Assembly (NCBI GenBank): GCA_030441535.1
Contig: JAUJFZ010000007.1
Location: forward strand, 1-64,000
DNA length: 64,000 nt
Reading direction: 5' to 3'
DNA from: Betaproteobacteria bacterium LSUCC0117
Lineage (GTDB): Bacteria; Pseudomonadota; Gammaproteobacteria; Burkholderiales; Burkholderiaceae_C
The position numbers were made by a program, and so were the translations under genes. Shown piece after piece: positions 17,162 through 25,282 of the stretch. Below the pieces are notes generated by a model. The model saw only the letters and a program-made list of their open reading frames with translations. It did no database searches and was not told the origin of the DNA. The number at the start of each line of letters is the position of its first letter. The stretch's first letter is position 1.

Positions 17162-17971
17162 ATGGCCGATACCACGGCAACCCATGTCATTCATGCCGCT
17201 GCCCAATGGCAGGCCATTGGGGTGGTATCCGACCTGCACCTGCAAGCAGCAGCACCGCAAACGGCCGCTGCTTGGCATGCATTTTTGAAACAAGCGTCAC
17301 CCGCGACCGGGATAGACGCCTTGTTCATTTTGGGTGACTTGTTTGAATTGTGGGTCGGCGACGATGCCCTCGATGCCACCCCCGACCTATCGCCCGAAAC
17401 ACCATTTTGGCGAAACTGTGTAGCAGCGCTGGCAGACGCCAGCACGCGACTACCCGTTTACCTTGCATTGGGTAACCGCGACTTTTTAATCGGTGAGCGA
17501 TTCTGCGATGCCACGGGCATCTTTGCGTTGCCAATGCACACCGTACTCGACTGGGGTGCACGCCGGTACCTGTTGGCGCACGGCGACGCGTGGTGCACCA
17601 GCGATACCGCATACCAAGATTTCCGAGCATCGTCCCGCAACCCCCAGTGGCAGAGCGCATTTTTGTCGCAAACCCTCGAGGCACGCCTGCGATTAGCCGC
17701 GCAAATGCGGGCCCAAAGCCAAGCCCATCAGGCAGCGCAAACCATGTGGTTCGATGTCGAGCCCGTAGCCGTGGCCGACGACGCTTTATCCGTGGGTGCC
17801 ACCGATGTGATACACGGTCATACGCATCGACCCGCTGATCACACCCTATCGCCAAGTGGTGAACGGATTGTCTTGAGCGACTGGGATGCGCAGGCAACGC
17901 CGCCCCGCTTGGAATGGCTCCGCGTCGATGCAAACGGCCACACCCGGGTGGCCCTGACGGCACACACTTGA
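17162..17971 (+). CDS. lpxH: UDP-2,3-diacylglucosamine diphosphatase
   Basis: A 269-residue calcineurin-like metallophosphoesterase. It hydrolyses UDP-2,3-diacylglucosamine to lipid X and UMP in lipid A synthesis at the inner membrane. Metal-binding motifs are all present: SDLHL (D24, H26), LGDLFELWVGDD, LGNRDF and HGHTHRP. It is somewhat longer than E. coli LpxH (240 residues). It lies 16 bases after ppiB, closing this plus-strand cluster of envelope genes. Confidence 0.94.
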   Translation: MADTTATHVIHAAAQWQAIGVVSDLHLQAAAPQTAAAWHAFLKQASPATGIDALFILGDLFELWVGDDALDATPDLSPETPFWRNCVAALADASTRLPVYLALGNRDFLIGERFCDATGIFALPMHTVLDWGARRYLLAHGDAWCTSDTAYQDFRASSRNPQWQSAFLSQTLEARLRLAAQMRAQSQAHQAAQTMWFDVEPVAVADDALSVGATDVIHGHTHRPADHTLSPSGERIVLSDWDAQATPPRLEWLRVDANGHTRVALTAHT

Positions 17972-18250
17972 GTCGTCTCAAAATTGCGAAATTCATCAAC
18001 GATTGAATAAATTTTCAATCACGCGAATTAACGCATTTATCCGGAAGTTACTTTTCAAAGCCTCGCTAACTGCGCGCCATCAAAGCCCTTTTTTTTCGTG
18101 GTTGGCGCAAGGGAATTGAACGACTCAATTGGCCTGTATCGTTATGCGTAAATGAATATAACAAAAAGGCTAAACATAATTGACAATCATTAGTCTGTTT
18201 TTAAAAATACAGATCAATAAAAGCGCAGGCCGTGTGCCAACCCCTTCTTT
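17972..18250. other. AT-rich intergenic region with possible promoter
   Basis: A 279-base AT-rich spacer between lpxH and the transglycosylase gene. It holds a perfect inverted repeat AATTGA/TCAATT (18114-18130, 5-base loop). A promoter-like pair follows: TTGACA at 18180-18185 and TAAAAA at 18202-18207 (16-base spacing). The -35 overlaps GACAATCATTAGT, which partly resembles a Fur box. No small gene is evident. Confidence 0.35.
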
Positions 18251-19126
18251 ATGACCGAGCCCAACCCCAACAGCACGCCCGACCGAACGGGCGTTGCCGC
18301 ATTGAAGCGGCGAGTTCTGGTGCGTCGGTTAAGCCAGTGGTTTTGGGATGTGACCCACAACGGATTAGCCATGGCTGGGATTGCCTTGGTTTCAATTGTG
18401 TTGGTGCTCGCAAGCCAAGCCAGCGTGCGGGTGCCCGTCGAAGAACAGGTTTTGCTGTGGCTTCAAAGCCGCCAAGAGGACCGGGCAATGGCCAGCCAAG
18501 AGGTCACCACCGAACCGCGTGCCGCCGATCGTGTCAACGTCACGGCTTCCAGCGAATTGCCGCCCTACCAAGCCGCCCTATCGCGCTGGATCAGCCGTAC
18601 CTATCGCGTCGCATCACCGCCGGTTAACGTATTAATCGCCGAAGCGTATGCCATTGGTGAGCGAACCCACATTGACCCCGCATTGTTGTTGTCAATCGCC
18701 GCCGTCGAATCCCGCTTCAACCCCTACGCCCGCAGCCCTGTCGGCGCAGAGGGATTGATGCAGGTGTTAACCCGCGTCCACCTTGACAAATTTGAGGCCT
18801 TCGGAGGTCCCATGGCCGCCTTCGATCCCGTTACCAACTTGCGTGTGGGCACCATGGTCCTGCAAGAGTGCATTGCGCGCGCGGGTGGCAGTGTCGAGTT
18901 GGGTCTCTCGTGCTACGTGGGGGCCGTCACCGTCGACGGCAGCTTTTACTTGGAACGCGTGCTCAAGGTCTATCAGCGTATGCAAATCATTTTGGCGCCA
19001 TACAAGTTACCCAACTACAAGCAGACCCTGACCTTGCACAAAGCCCCCCTGAGCAATGCGGCGACCAAGGGCGCAGACGGCGTGCTTGGGATCTCGGCAG
19101 AACTGGCCAGCGTCGAGGCGAAGTGA
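18251..19126 (+). CDS. membrane-anchored lytic transglycosylase (SLT domain)
   Basis: A 291-residue protein with one transmembrane helix at about 38-56 and a lysozyme-like SLT domain from about residue 125. The catalytic glutamate is E153 in AAVESRFNPYA, followed by the GAEGLMQV motif. It should cleave peptidoglycan glycan strands to 1,6-anhydro-muropeptides in the periplasm. It resembles the SLT proteins found singly in many Burkholderiales rather than MltC or Slt70. No partner gene is adjacent. Confidence 0.9.
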   Translation: MTEPNPNSTPDRTGVAALKRRVLVRRLSQWFWDVTHNGLAMAGIALVSIVLVLASQASVRVPVEEQVLLWLQSRQEDRAMASQEVTTEPRAADRVNVTASSELPPYQAALSRWISRTYRVASPPVNVLIAEAYAIGERTHIDPALLLSIAAVESRFNPYARSPVGAEGLMQVLTRVHLDKFEAFGGPMAAFDPVTNLRVGTMVLQECIARAGGSVELGLSCYVGAVTVDGSFYLERVLKVYQRMQIILAPYKLPNYKQTLTLHKAPLSNAATKGADGVLGISAELASVEAK

Positions 19127-19138
19127 ACCAAGCTGCGC

Positions 19139-19275
19139 TAAAATACGGCGGTGCGTGACTGGCGATAAGCGGTGGGGGTGCAAGGCTCCGACCAGACGTG
19201 GATGACCACGAGGAAGCGCACCGATTCTGATGCCATGCGCCATGAATCGATCTGCCGTTCGCCTGGGTCAGTTAC
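19139..19275 (+). promoter_or_regulatory. ZTP (pfl) riboswitch and -10 element ahead of glyA
   Basis: A -10 box TAAAAT (19139-19144) precedes a leader matching the pfl/ZTP motif. P1 GGTGCG (19150-19155) pairs with CGCACC (19217-19222) around the conserved GTGACTGGCG. The internal hairpin CGTGG/CCACG precedes AGGAAGCGCACC, and the 3' pseudoknot element CGTTCGCCTGGGTCA ends near 19270. This class senses the purine intermediate ZTP/ZMP, which rises when 10-formyl-THF is short, and switches on one-carbon genes such as glyA. Confidence 0.88.
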
Positions 19276-19298
19276 CTCAAATGTTTGAGTTAATTTTT
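19276..19298 (+). terminator. possible regulated terminator of the ZTP riboswitch
   Basis: Inverted repeat CTCAAA TG TTTGAG (19276-19289) directly after the aptamer is followed by TTAATTTTT. It is a weak hairpin, but its position between aptamer and glyA start fits an expression platform. Ribosome-site control is the alternative. Confidence 0.45.
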
Positions 19299-19324
19299 GA
19301 ATTGCCAACAAAGGCCCCTGAACC

Positions 19325-20575
19325 ATGTTCGACCGCAACACCCTTATTGAACACACCGACCCAGAACTGTTCGCCGCGATCAAAGCAGAAAATCGCCGCC
19401 AAGAACAGCACATTGAGCTAATTGCCAGTGAGAACTACGCCTCACCTGCCGTGATGGCAGCGCAGGGCACGCAGTTGACCAACAAATACGCAGAAGGTTA
19501 CCCCGGCAAGCGCTACTACGGTGGTTGCGAGCACGTAGACGTCGCCGAGTCTTTGGCCATCGCACGGGTCAAAACTCTCTTTGGCGCCGACGCTGCCAAC
19601 GTCCAACCGCATTGCGGCGCCTCAGCTAACGAGGCCGTGTTTCTGGCCTTCCTGAAGCCCGGTGACACCATCATGGGCATGAGCTTGGCGGAAGGCGGCC
19701 ACTTGACCCACGGCATGCCACTCAACATCAGTGGCAAATGGTTCAACGTCGTCAGCTACGGCTTGGATGCCAACGAGGTGCTGGATTACGAAGCCATGGA
19801 GCGTACCGCGCGTGAGCACAAGCCCAAACTCATCATCGCCGGCGCTTCCGCTTACAGCCTGCACATCGATTTTGAGCGCTTTGCCAAGATTGCTAAAGAG
19901 GTCGGTGCGATTTTCATGGTCGACATGGCTCATTACGCTGGTTTGATCGCGGCGGGCGTCTACCCCAACCCGGTTCCGCACGCAGACGTTGTCACATCAA
20001 CCACCCACAAGAGCTTGCGCGGCCCCCGCGGTGGCATCATCTTGATGAAGGCTGAGCACGAAAAAGCCATCAACAGTGCGGTATTTCCGGGCCTCCAAGG
20101 CGGCCCCTTGATGCACGTCATTGCCGCGAAAGCGGTCGCCTTCAAAGAGGCGCTTGACCCGGGCTTCAAAACCTACCAAAACGGTGTGTTAGCGAACGCG
20201 CGAGCCATGGCAGAAACGTTGACCGAACGCGGCCTGCGCATTGTGAGCAGCACGACCCAAAGCCACGTGATGCTGGTTGATTTGCAGCCCAAGGGCTTAA
20301 CCGGTAAGGAAGCAGAGGCCGTGTTGGGTGCCGCCCACATCACTGTGAACAAGAACGCCATTCCCAACGACCCCCAAAAACCCATGGTGACCAGCGGCAT
20401 TCGGATCGGTACGCCCGCCATCACCACCCGTGGCTTTGGCGTGGCTGAGACGGTGGCAACGGCGAACCTCATTGCTGACGCGCTGGATAACCCCAACGAC
20501 GCTGCGAACATTGCATCTGTGCGTGAGCGCGTCAATGCGTTAACGGCACGCTTCCCCGTTTACAGCCCAGAGTAA
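19325..20575 (+). CDS. glyA: serine hydroxymethyltransferase
   Basis: A 416-residue PLP enzyme interconverting serine and glycine with transfer of the one-carbon unit to tetrahydrofolate. The lysine that binds PLP lies in TSTTHKSLRGPRGG. Full length and colinear with E. coli GlyA. Controlled by the ZTP riboswitch in its leader, which ties glycine and one-carbon supply to purine synthesis. nrdR follows after 20 bases, an arrangement common in Burkholderiales. Confidence 0.98.
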   Translation: MFDRNTLIEHTDPELFAAIKAENRRQEQHIELIASENYASPAVMAAQGTQLTNKYAEGYPGKRYYGGCEHVDVAESLAIARVKTLFGADAANVQPHCGASANEAVFLAFLKPGDTIMGMSLAEGGHLTHGMPLNISGKWFNVVSYGLDANEVLDYEAMERTAREHKPKLIIAGASAYSLHIDFERFAKIAKEVGAIFMVDMAHYAGLIAAGVYPNPVPHADVVTSTTHKSLRGPRGGIILMKAEHEKAINSAVFPGLQGGPLMHVIAAKAVAFKEALDPGFKTYQNGVLANARAMAETLTERGLRIVSSTTQSHVMLVDLQPKGLTGKEAEAVLGAAHITVNKNAIPNDPQKPMVTSGIRIGTPAITTRGFGVAETVATANLIADALDNPNDAANIASVRERVNALTARFPVYSPE

Positions 20576-20595
20576 CCAACAAACGCCCAACCGCC

Positions 20596-21042
20596 GTGAA
20601 GTGTCCTTTTTGCGCCCATGCTGAAACCCAAGTGGTTGAAACCCGCTTGGGCGAAGACGCGTCATTGATCCGACGCCGTCGTCGCTGCAACAGCTGCGAT
20701 AAGCGCTTCACGACGTATGAGCGGCCAGAGGTGAACTTTCCAGTCGTCGTCAAGAAAGACGGGCGCCGTGTGGACTTTGAGCGCAGCAAGCTAGAAGGCT
20801 CATTCGCGCTGGCGCTGCGCAAGCGTCCTGTCAGCGCCGATATCATCGCCGCCGCTATCGAGCGCATCGAGGAGCGGTTGCTGACGTTGGGCCTGCGTGA
20901 AATTGCATCCAACAAAATTGGCGCATTGGTGATGCGCGAACTCAAAAAACTGGACAAGGTTGCTTACGTGCGCTTCGCAAGCGTGTACCGCAACTTTGAG
21001 GATATTGACGAGTTCACCGCACTGGTAGACGAGGTCCGCTAA
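20596..21042 (+). CDS. nrdR: transcriptional repressor NrdR
   Basis: A 148-residue zinc-ribbon / ATP-cone repressor of ribonucleotide reductase genes. Zinc ligands are C3, C6, C31 and C34 (MKCPFC and CNSCD); the ATP-cone follows from about residue 49, sensing dATP/ATP. The start is GTG at 20596, which gives the conserved N-terminus exactly. It probably shares a transcript with glyA. Its nrd targets are outside the window. Confidence 0.97.
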   Translation: MKCPFCAHAETQVVETRLGEDASLIRRRRRCNSCDKRFTTYERPEVNFPVVVKKDGRRVDFERSKLEGSFALALRKRPVSADIIAAAIERIEERLLTLGLREIASNKIGALVMRELKKLDKVAYVRFASVYRNFEDIDEFTALVDEVR

Positions 21043-21060
21043 TCAGCGCACACTGAGCGG

Positions 21061-21678
21061 ATGATCTCCGCGCAGCCGCTTGCACCGACTACCCGCAACG
21101 CGAGCGGCTTCACCCTCATCGAATGCTTGGTATGCGTGGCCATCATTGGCCTGCTCGCTGGAATCGGCGTTCAACAATTCGACATGGCCCGCGCCCGTCA
21201 GCGTACACAAGCCACCCACGACGCGCTGCTTCAAGCGATCGGAAGCGCCAAAGCGCTTGCACGGAGGTACGACCAAGCCCAAAACCGCACCCAGGTCGAC
21301 GCCACGCAAATCGCTCTTGATCGAAACTTGGCCCGACAAGTGGTTTGGCAACGGGTTTACAACGCACTCACACTGGCCTCCGATGTGCAACCACCCGTCT
21401 TCGAGGCACCAGCGGGCCACACGGACGATTGGTGGATCGCAGGCACACTGGACTCAGGCACCGCTGTCGCCGTGATGAGTCAAGGCACGCTGCTGGTGGG
21501 TTTACCGCCCAATCTGCCTGCTAATCACCCGGCGCATACCGCGCGCTACTGGCGCGAGGCGTTCACCACCGACGACAGCCTGGTGGTTTGGCGCGTCACG
21601 CTGTGGTTTGCTGGCGACGTCCGACGCCCCGCCCGCTGGCAACAAGCGTGGTGGAAAGCCCCTGCATCAGAGCCCTAA
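21061..21678 (+). CDS. orphan type IV pilin-like pseudopilin (GspH/FimT type)
   Basis: A 205-residue protein with a class III prepilin signal: cleavage after G16, then FTLIE with glutamate at +5 and a hydrophobic helix to about residue 36. The soluble part is Trp- and Ala-rich and I do not recognise a specific subfamily. Such minor pseudopilins start or modify type IV pili or type II secretion pseudopili. No other pilus gene is nearby; it sits between nrdR and ribD. The assembly system must be elsewhere, or the gene is a relic. Confidence 0.82.
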   Translation: MISAQPLAPTTRNASGFTLIECLVCVAIIGLLAGIGVQQFDMARARQRTQATHDALLQAIGSAKALARRYDQAQNRTQVDATQIALDRNLARQVVWQRVYNALTLASDVQPPVFEAPAGHTDDWWIAGTLDSGTAVAVMSQGTLLVGLPPNLPANHPAHTARYWREAFTTDDSLVVWRVTLWFAGDVRRPARWQQAWWKAPASEP

Positions 21679-21726
21679 ACCCGACCGCCGCTCTAAATTA
21701 GGCGCATGGGCGTGTATGCTTTCGGC

Positions 21727-22842
21727 ATGCGAATTTCGAGCGATCAAGAGGCGATGGCATTGGCGCTGGCAGCTGCCGAGCGGGCCCTGTGGCTGTCCAA
21801 CCCCAACCCCCGCGTGGGCTGTATCCTCACCACCCCCGACGGCGAGGTGTTGGGGCAAGGTCATACCCAAGCGGTGGGGCAGGCCCACGCCGAAATCATG
21901 GCGCTGCGCGATGCGGCGGCCAACGGTCGCGATGTACGCGGGGCAACGGCCTACGTCACGCTGGAGCCCTGTGCGCACCATGGTCGAACCCCGCCTTGTG
22001 TCGACGCACTCATCGACGCACAGGTATCACGTGTGGTGATTGCCGCCACCGACCCCAACCCAGCGGTTAATGGCTCCGGTATCGCGCGGCTTCGCGCGGC
22101 GGGTATCGACGTGACACAAGGCCTGATGGCCGACGCCGCGCGCGGCATGAACATTGGTTTCTTCAGCCGAATGATCCGAAAAACGCCATGGGTACGCCTG
22201 AAAATGGCGGCGTCTGCCGATGGCATCACCGCCCTGCCCAACGGTGAAAGTCAATGGATTACCAGTCCCGAGGCCCGCGCCGATGGTCATCGGTTTCGGG
22301 CACAGGCCTGCGCCGTGCTGACGGGTGCAGGGACGGTGCTGGCGGACGACCCCCATTTGGGTGTACGCGAGGTACCCACCACCCGCCAGCCCCACGTCGT
22401 GGTGGTGGACAGCCGCCTGCAAACCCCCGTCACCGCTCGCTTACTGACAGGCGATCGCGAAAAATGGCTCTACCACAGCGGTGTGGCGGACGACACAACC
22501 TGCGACGCCCTAAAGCGAACCGGCGCCACACTGATTGCGTTGGCCAATGCCCATCAAAAAGTGGACTTGGCAGCCTTGCTCACCGACTTGGCGGCGCGCG
22601 GCGTCAACGAGGTACACCTCGAGGCAGGTACCGCCTTAAACGGCTCTTTTCTGAGAGAAAATCTGGTGGATGAGTTACTGCTCTATTTGGCTCCAACCTT
22701 GTTGGGACAGGGTCAAGGGTTATCGAATTTCGGTCCCCTAACGGCATTGGCCGATGGCCGAGCGATGCGGTGGTTGCCACCAACCATGGTGGGCCCTGAT
22801 GTGCGCTTACGCGCTGTCATTGGCGACCGCGACACGTTTTGA
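21727..22842 (+). CDS. ribD: bifunctional riboflavin deaminase/reductase RibD
   Basis: A 371-residue enzyme of riboflavin synthesis. The N-terminal deaminase domain has the zinc motifs HAE and PCAHHGRTPPC; the C-terminal reductase domain begins near residue 150 and uses NADPH. Together they turn the GTP cyclohydrolase II product into 5-amino-6-ribitylamino-uracil phosphate. The ATG at 21727 is chosen for family N-terminal length; an in-frame ATG at 21706 would add seven residues. A terminator-like hairpin immediately follows the stop codon. Confidence 0.95.
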   Translation: MRISSDQEAMALALAAAERALWLSNPNPRVGCILTTPDGEVLGQGHTQAVGQAHAEIMALRDAAANGRDVRGATAYVTLEPCAHHGRTPPCVDALIDAQVSRVVIAATDPNPAVNGSGIARLRAAGIDVTQGLMADAARGMNIGFFSRMIRKTPWVRLKMAASADGITALPNGESQWITSPEARADGHRFRAQACAVLTGAGTVLADDPHLGVREVPTTRQPHVVVVDSRLQTPVTARLLTGDREKWLYHSGVADDTTCDALKRTGATLIALANAHQKVDLAALLTDLAARGVNEVHLEAGTALNGSFLRENLVDELLLYLAPTLLGQGQGLSNFGPLTALADGRAMRWLPPTMVGPDVRLRAVIGDRDTF

Positions 22843-22871
22843 GGTGGGGCGCTTCCCACCCTCGTTTTTTT
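22843..22871 (+). terminator. terminator-like hairpin between ribD and ribE
   Basis: A perfect 6-base-pair stem GGTGGG/CCCACC (22843-22848 with 22855-22860) starts right after the ribD stop and is followed by CTCGTTTTTTT. It should end or attenuate transcription from ribD into ribE. Confidence 0.7.
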
Positions 22872-22890
22872 CTTCAAGGCAGACACACGT

Positions 22891-23511
22891 ATGTTCACAG
22901 GGATCATCACAGGGATTGGCGAAATTACGCGCATCGAGTCGTTAGGGGATCACTTAACCTACGGGAAGCGTCTCCACATCACGGCACCGGGGGGCTACCT
23001 TGACGATGTCGGTCTGGGGGACAGTATCGCGATCAACGGTGCGTGCATGACCGTGACCTCGCTCGACGTTGCTGCGATGTGGTTCACGATCGACGTATCG
23101 GCAGAGTCGCTGGACAAAACCAGCGGTCTCACCATGACGGGTCGGGTCAATCTGGAAAAAGCGTTGCGCGCCAGTGACCGTTTGGGTGGTCACATTGTGT
23201 CGGGTCACGTCGATGGCGTGGGTACCGTCAAGCGCTTTGAGACCGTTGGCGAGAGCTGGCTGCTCCAAATTGAGACACCACTCAAAATGGCGCCTTTCCT
23301 AGCCTACAAGGGCTCGGTAACCGTCAATGGCGTCAGCCTAACCGTCAATCAGGTTCAGGATTCGGACGCTGCCTGCGTGTTTGATATCAACCTGATTCCA
23401 CACACGCTTGAGAACACCGCTTTGGGAACGCTCAAACCGGGCATGCAAGTTAATTTAGAGGTTGACGTCTTGGCGCGCTATGTAGAACGCATGCTAAGCC
23501 TTAAGGGCTGA
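22891..23511 (+). CDS. ribE: riboflavin synthase alpha chain
   Basis: A 206-residue riboflavin synthase that dismutates two 6,7-dimethyl-8-ribityllumazine molecules to riboflavin. The N-terminus MFTGIITGIGEI is characteristic, and two lumazine-binding half-domains repeat (GHIVSGHVDGVG in the second half). It lies 48 bases after ribD across a terminator-like hairpin. E. coli calls this gene ribC; the name ribE follows Burkholderiales use. Confidence 0.96.
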   Translation: MFTGIITGIGEITRIESLGDHLTYGKRLHITAPGGYLDDVGLGDSIAINGACMTVTSLDVAAMWFTIDVSAESLDKTSGLTMTGRVNLEKALRASDRLGGHIVSGHVDGVGTVKRFETVGESWLLQIETPLKMAPFLAYKGSVTVNGVSLTVNQVQDSDAACVFDINLIPHTLENTALGTLKPGMQVNLEVDVLARYVERMLSLKG

Positions 23512-23516
23512 GAGCC

Positions 23517-23525
23517 TGAGATAAT
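23517..23525 (+). promoter_or_regulatory. extended -10 element (TGAGATAAT) upstream of ribBA
   Basis: TGA-GATAAT in the 49-base gap before ribBA. The same 10 bases, CTGAGATAAT, occur before nusB. No clear -35 box, as allowed for extended -10 promoters. Confidence 0.4.
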
Positions 23526-23560
23526 AGTGGTCTTTTACCGATCAGCTCGCCAAGGTCCTC

Positions 23561-24700
23561 ATGTCAAACGCCGTCCCTATTTCACCCGTTAAGGAAATCG
23601 TTGCCGAGCTCGCTGCGGGGCGCATGGTGGTCCTGGTTGATGAGGAGGACCGCGAAAACGAGGGTGATCTGGTCATGGCGGCCGACCATGTCACGCCAGC
23701 GGCGATCAACTTCATGGCCAAACATGGGCGTGGCCTGATTTGCCTGACGCTCACGCGTGAGCGCTGCGAGTTTTTAAAGCTACCCCCCATGGCATCGAGT
23801 AACGGCACGCAATATGCGACCGCCTTCACTGTCAGCATCGAGGCGGCGACCGGTGTAACCACCGGGATTTCAGCAGCCGATCGCGCAAAGACCGTACAGG
23901 TCGCCGTCGCCCCTGACACCCAACCCGCTGATTTGGTTCAACCTGGCCACGTGTTCCCATTGCAAGCCGTCGATGGCGGTGTGCTGATGCGTGCTGGGCA
24001 CACCGAGGCCGGTTGTGATTTGTCAGCCATGGCGGGCTGCAGCCCAGCTGCAGTGATCTGCGAGATCATGAACGACGATGGCTCGATGGCACGCCTGCCA
24101 GACCTCCAAATTTTTGCCGCCACACACGGCCTGAAAATTGGTACGATCGCCGACCTCATTGAATACCGCAGTGCCAATGAGTCATTGGTCAAACGCGTGG
24201 GCAGCCGCACGATTCAAACGCCACAAGGTGCCTTTGTGGCCCATGCCTTTCAGGACTCCACGGGTGGTAACGTCCATTTGGCGTTGGTCAATGGTGAGTG
24301 GTCACCCGACGAAATCATCCCCGTCCGGGTGCACGAGCCGCTCTCGGTGCTCGACGCGCTCGATCAAAACAGCTCCATCCACTCTTGGTCGCTGCCAGCA
24401 AGCCTTGGTTATCTGCAAAATCACGGGAAAGGCGTCGCCGTCTTTTTGAACGCGGGCGAGTCCAGCGAACAGCTCCTAGCCCAGTTTCAAGGCATCGCAA
24501 AACCCAGTCACGGGCCCGGCACCGGTCGCATGGACCTGCGAACCTACGGTATTGGCGCGCAAATTTTGCGTGAGTGTGGCGTCCAACGCATGCACCTATT
24601 GAGCTCCCCGCGCCGTATGCCCAGCATGACTGGCTATGGCCTTGAAGTCTGTGGTTTTCAAGAAAAGGCCACGGGCGAACCCACCCCACCCGTTCATTAA
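23561..24700 (+). CDS. ribBA: DHBP synthase fused to degenerate GTP cyclohydrolase II domain
   Basis: A 379-residue protein. Residues about 1-205 are 3,4-dihydroxy-2-butanone 4-phosphate synthase, with the metal/substrate motif DEEDRENEGD at 27-36. Residues about 210-370 align in layout with GTP cyclohydrolase II (RVHEPLSVLDALD..., GPGTGRMDLRTYGIGAQIL), but the zinc-binding cysteines of the C-x2-G-x7-C-x-C loop are absent (VHEPLSVL and SSIHSW instead). The C-terminal half is therefore probably inactive in ring opening, and a separate RibA is expected elsewhere in the genome. Similar cysteine-less RibBA proteins are known in other proteobacteria. Confidence 0.93.
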   Translation: MSNAVPISPVKEIVAELAAGRMVVLVDEEDRENEGDLVMAADHVTPAAINFMAKHGRGLICLTLTRERCEFLKLPPMASSNGTQYATAFTVSIEAATGVTTGISAADRAKTVQVAVAPDTQPADLVQPGHVFPLQAVDGGVLMRAGHTEAGCDLSAMAGCSPAAVICEIMNDDGSMARLPDLQIFAATHGLKIGTIADLIEYRSANESLVKRVGSRTIQTPQGAFVAHAFQDSTGGNVHLALVNGEWSPDEIIPVRVHEPLSVLDALDQNSSIHSWSLPASLGYLQNHGKGVAVFLNAGESSEQLLAQFQGIAKPSHGPGTGRMDLRTYGIGAQILRECGVQRMHLLSSPRRMPSMTGYGLEVCGFQEKATGEPTPPVH

Positions 24701-24718
24701 TTTCACAGCGACGACCCC

Positions 24719-25180
24719 ATGTTTAACGCCAGTAAAGGAGCCGCCACCGACCTAAACGGTAAGAAATGCCGTATCGGTGTAGTGCAAGCGCGGTTCAACG
24801 ACGACATCACCAATGCCCTGTGGAGCGCCTGCCACACCGAGTTGTTGCGCTTGGGCGTCCCCGAAAAGAACATCACCCATGTCACCGTGCCCGGTGCGCT
24901 AGAGGTCGCTTCCGCCCTTCAGGGCATGGCCGAGTCATCTGATTTCGATGCCTTGATCGCACTGGGCTGCATCATCCGAGGCGAGACCTATCATTTTGAA
25001 TTGGTCGCCAACGAGTCAGGCGCCGGCGTCACGCGGGTGGCGCTTGACTACCAAATTCCGATCGCCAACGCCATCCTCACGACCGAGGACCATGCCCAGG
25101 CTGTGGCTCGTCAGACTGAGAAAGGCCGAGACGCGGCAGCCGTTGCGATTGAAATGGCGCTGCTGCTGGCGAGCTTGTAA
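24719..25180 (+). CDS. ribH: 6,7-dimethyl-8-ribityllumazine synthase
   Basis: A 153-residue lumazine synthase, which condenses the RibD-derived pyrimidine with the DHBP product of RibBA. Typical segments are VQARFNDDITN near the N-terminus, VPGALEVASAL and the catalytic-histidine region IRGETYHFELVANE. It should form icosahedral or pentameric assemblies in the cytosol. It follows ribBA by 18 bases. Confidence 0.97.
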   Translation: MFNASKGAATDLNGKKCRIGVVQARFNDDITNALWSACHTELLRLGVPEKNITHVTVPGALEVASALQGMAESSDFDALIALGCIIRGETYHFELVANESGAGVTRVALDYQIPIANAILTTEDHAQAVARQTEKGRDAAAVAIEMALLLASL

Positions 25181-25212
25181 ACCATCACACCCCTGATAGA
25201 CCCTAAAAGGTC

Positions 25213-25221
25213 TGAGATAAT
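25213..25221 (+). promoter_or_regulatory. extended -10 element (TGAGATAAT) upstream of nusB
   Basis: TGA-GATAAT about 60 bases before the nusB ATG, identical to the element before ribBA. It lies on the 3' arm of a small AGACC/GGTCT hairpin. Confidence 0.4.
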
Positions 25222-25282
25222 TGCCATTGCGCGCGCACCATACGCTGGTTGCGTGGACACCCCCTGCTCTTTGGAACTGACC

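Noticed and set aside
25198..25213. AGACC/GGTCT hairpin as ribH terminator
   Set aside because: No T tract follows, and a -10-like element overlaps it.
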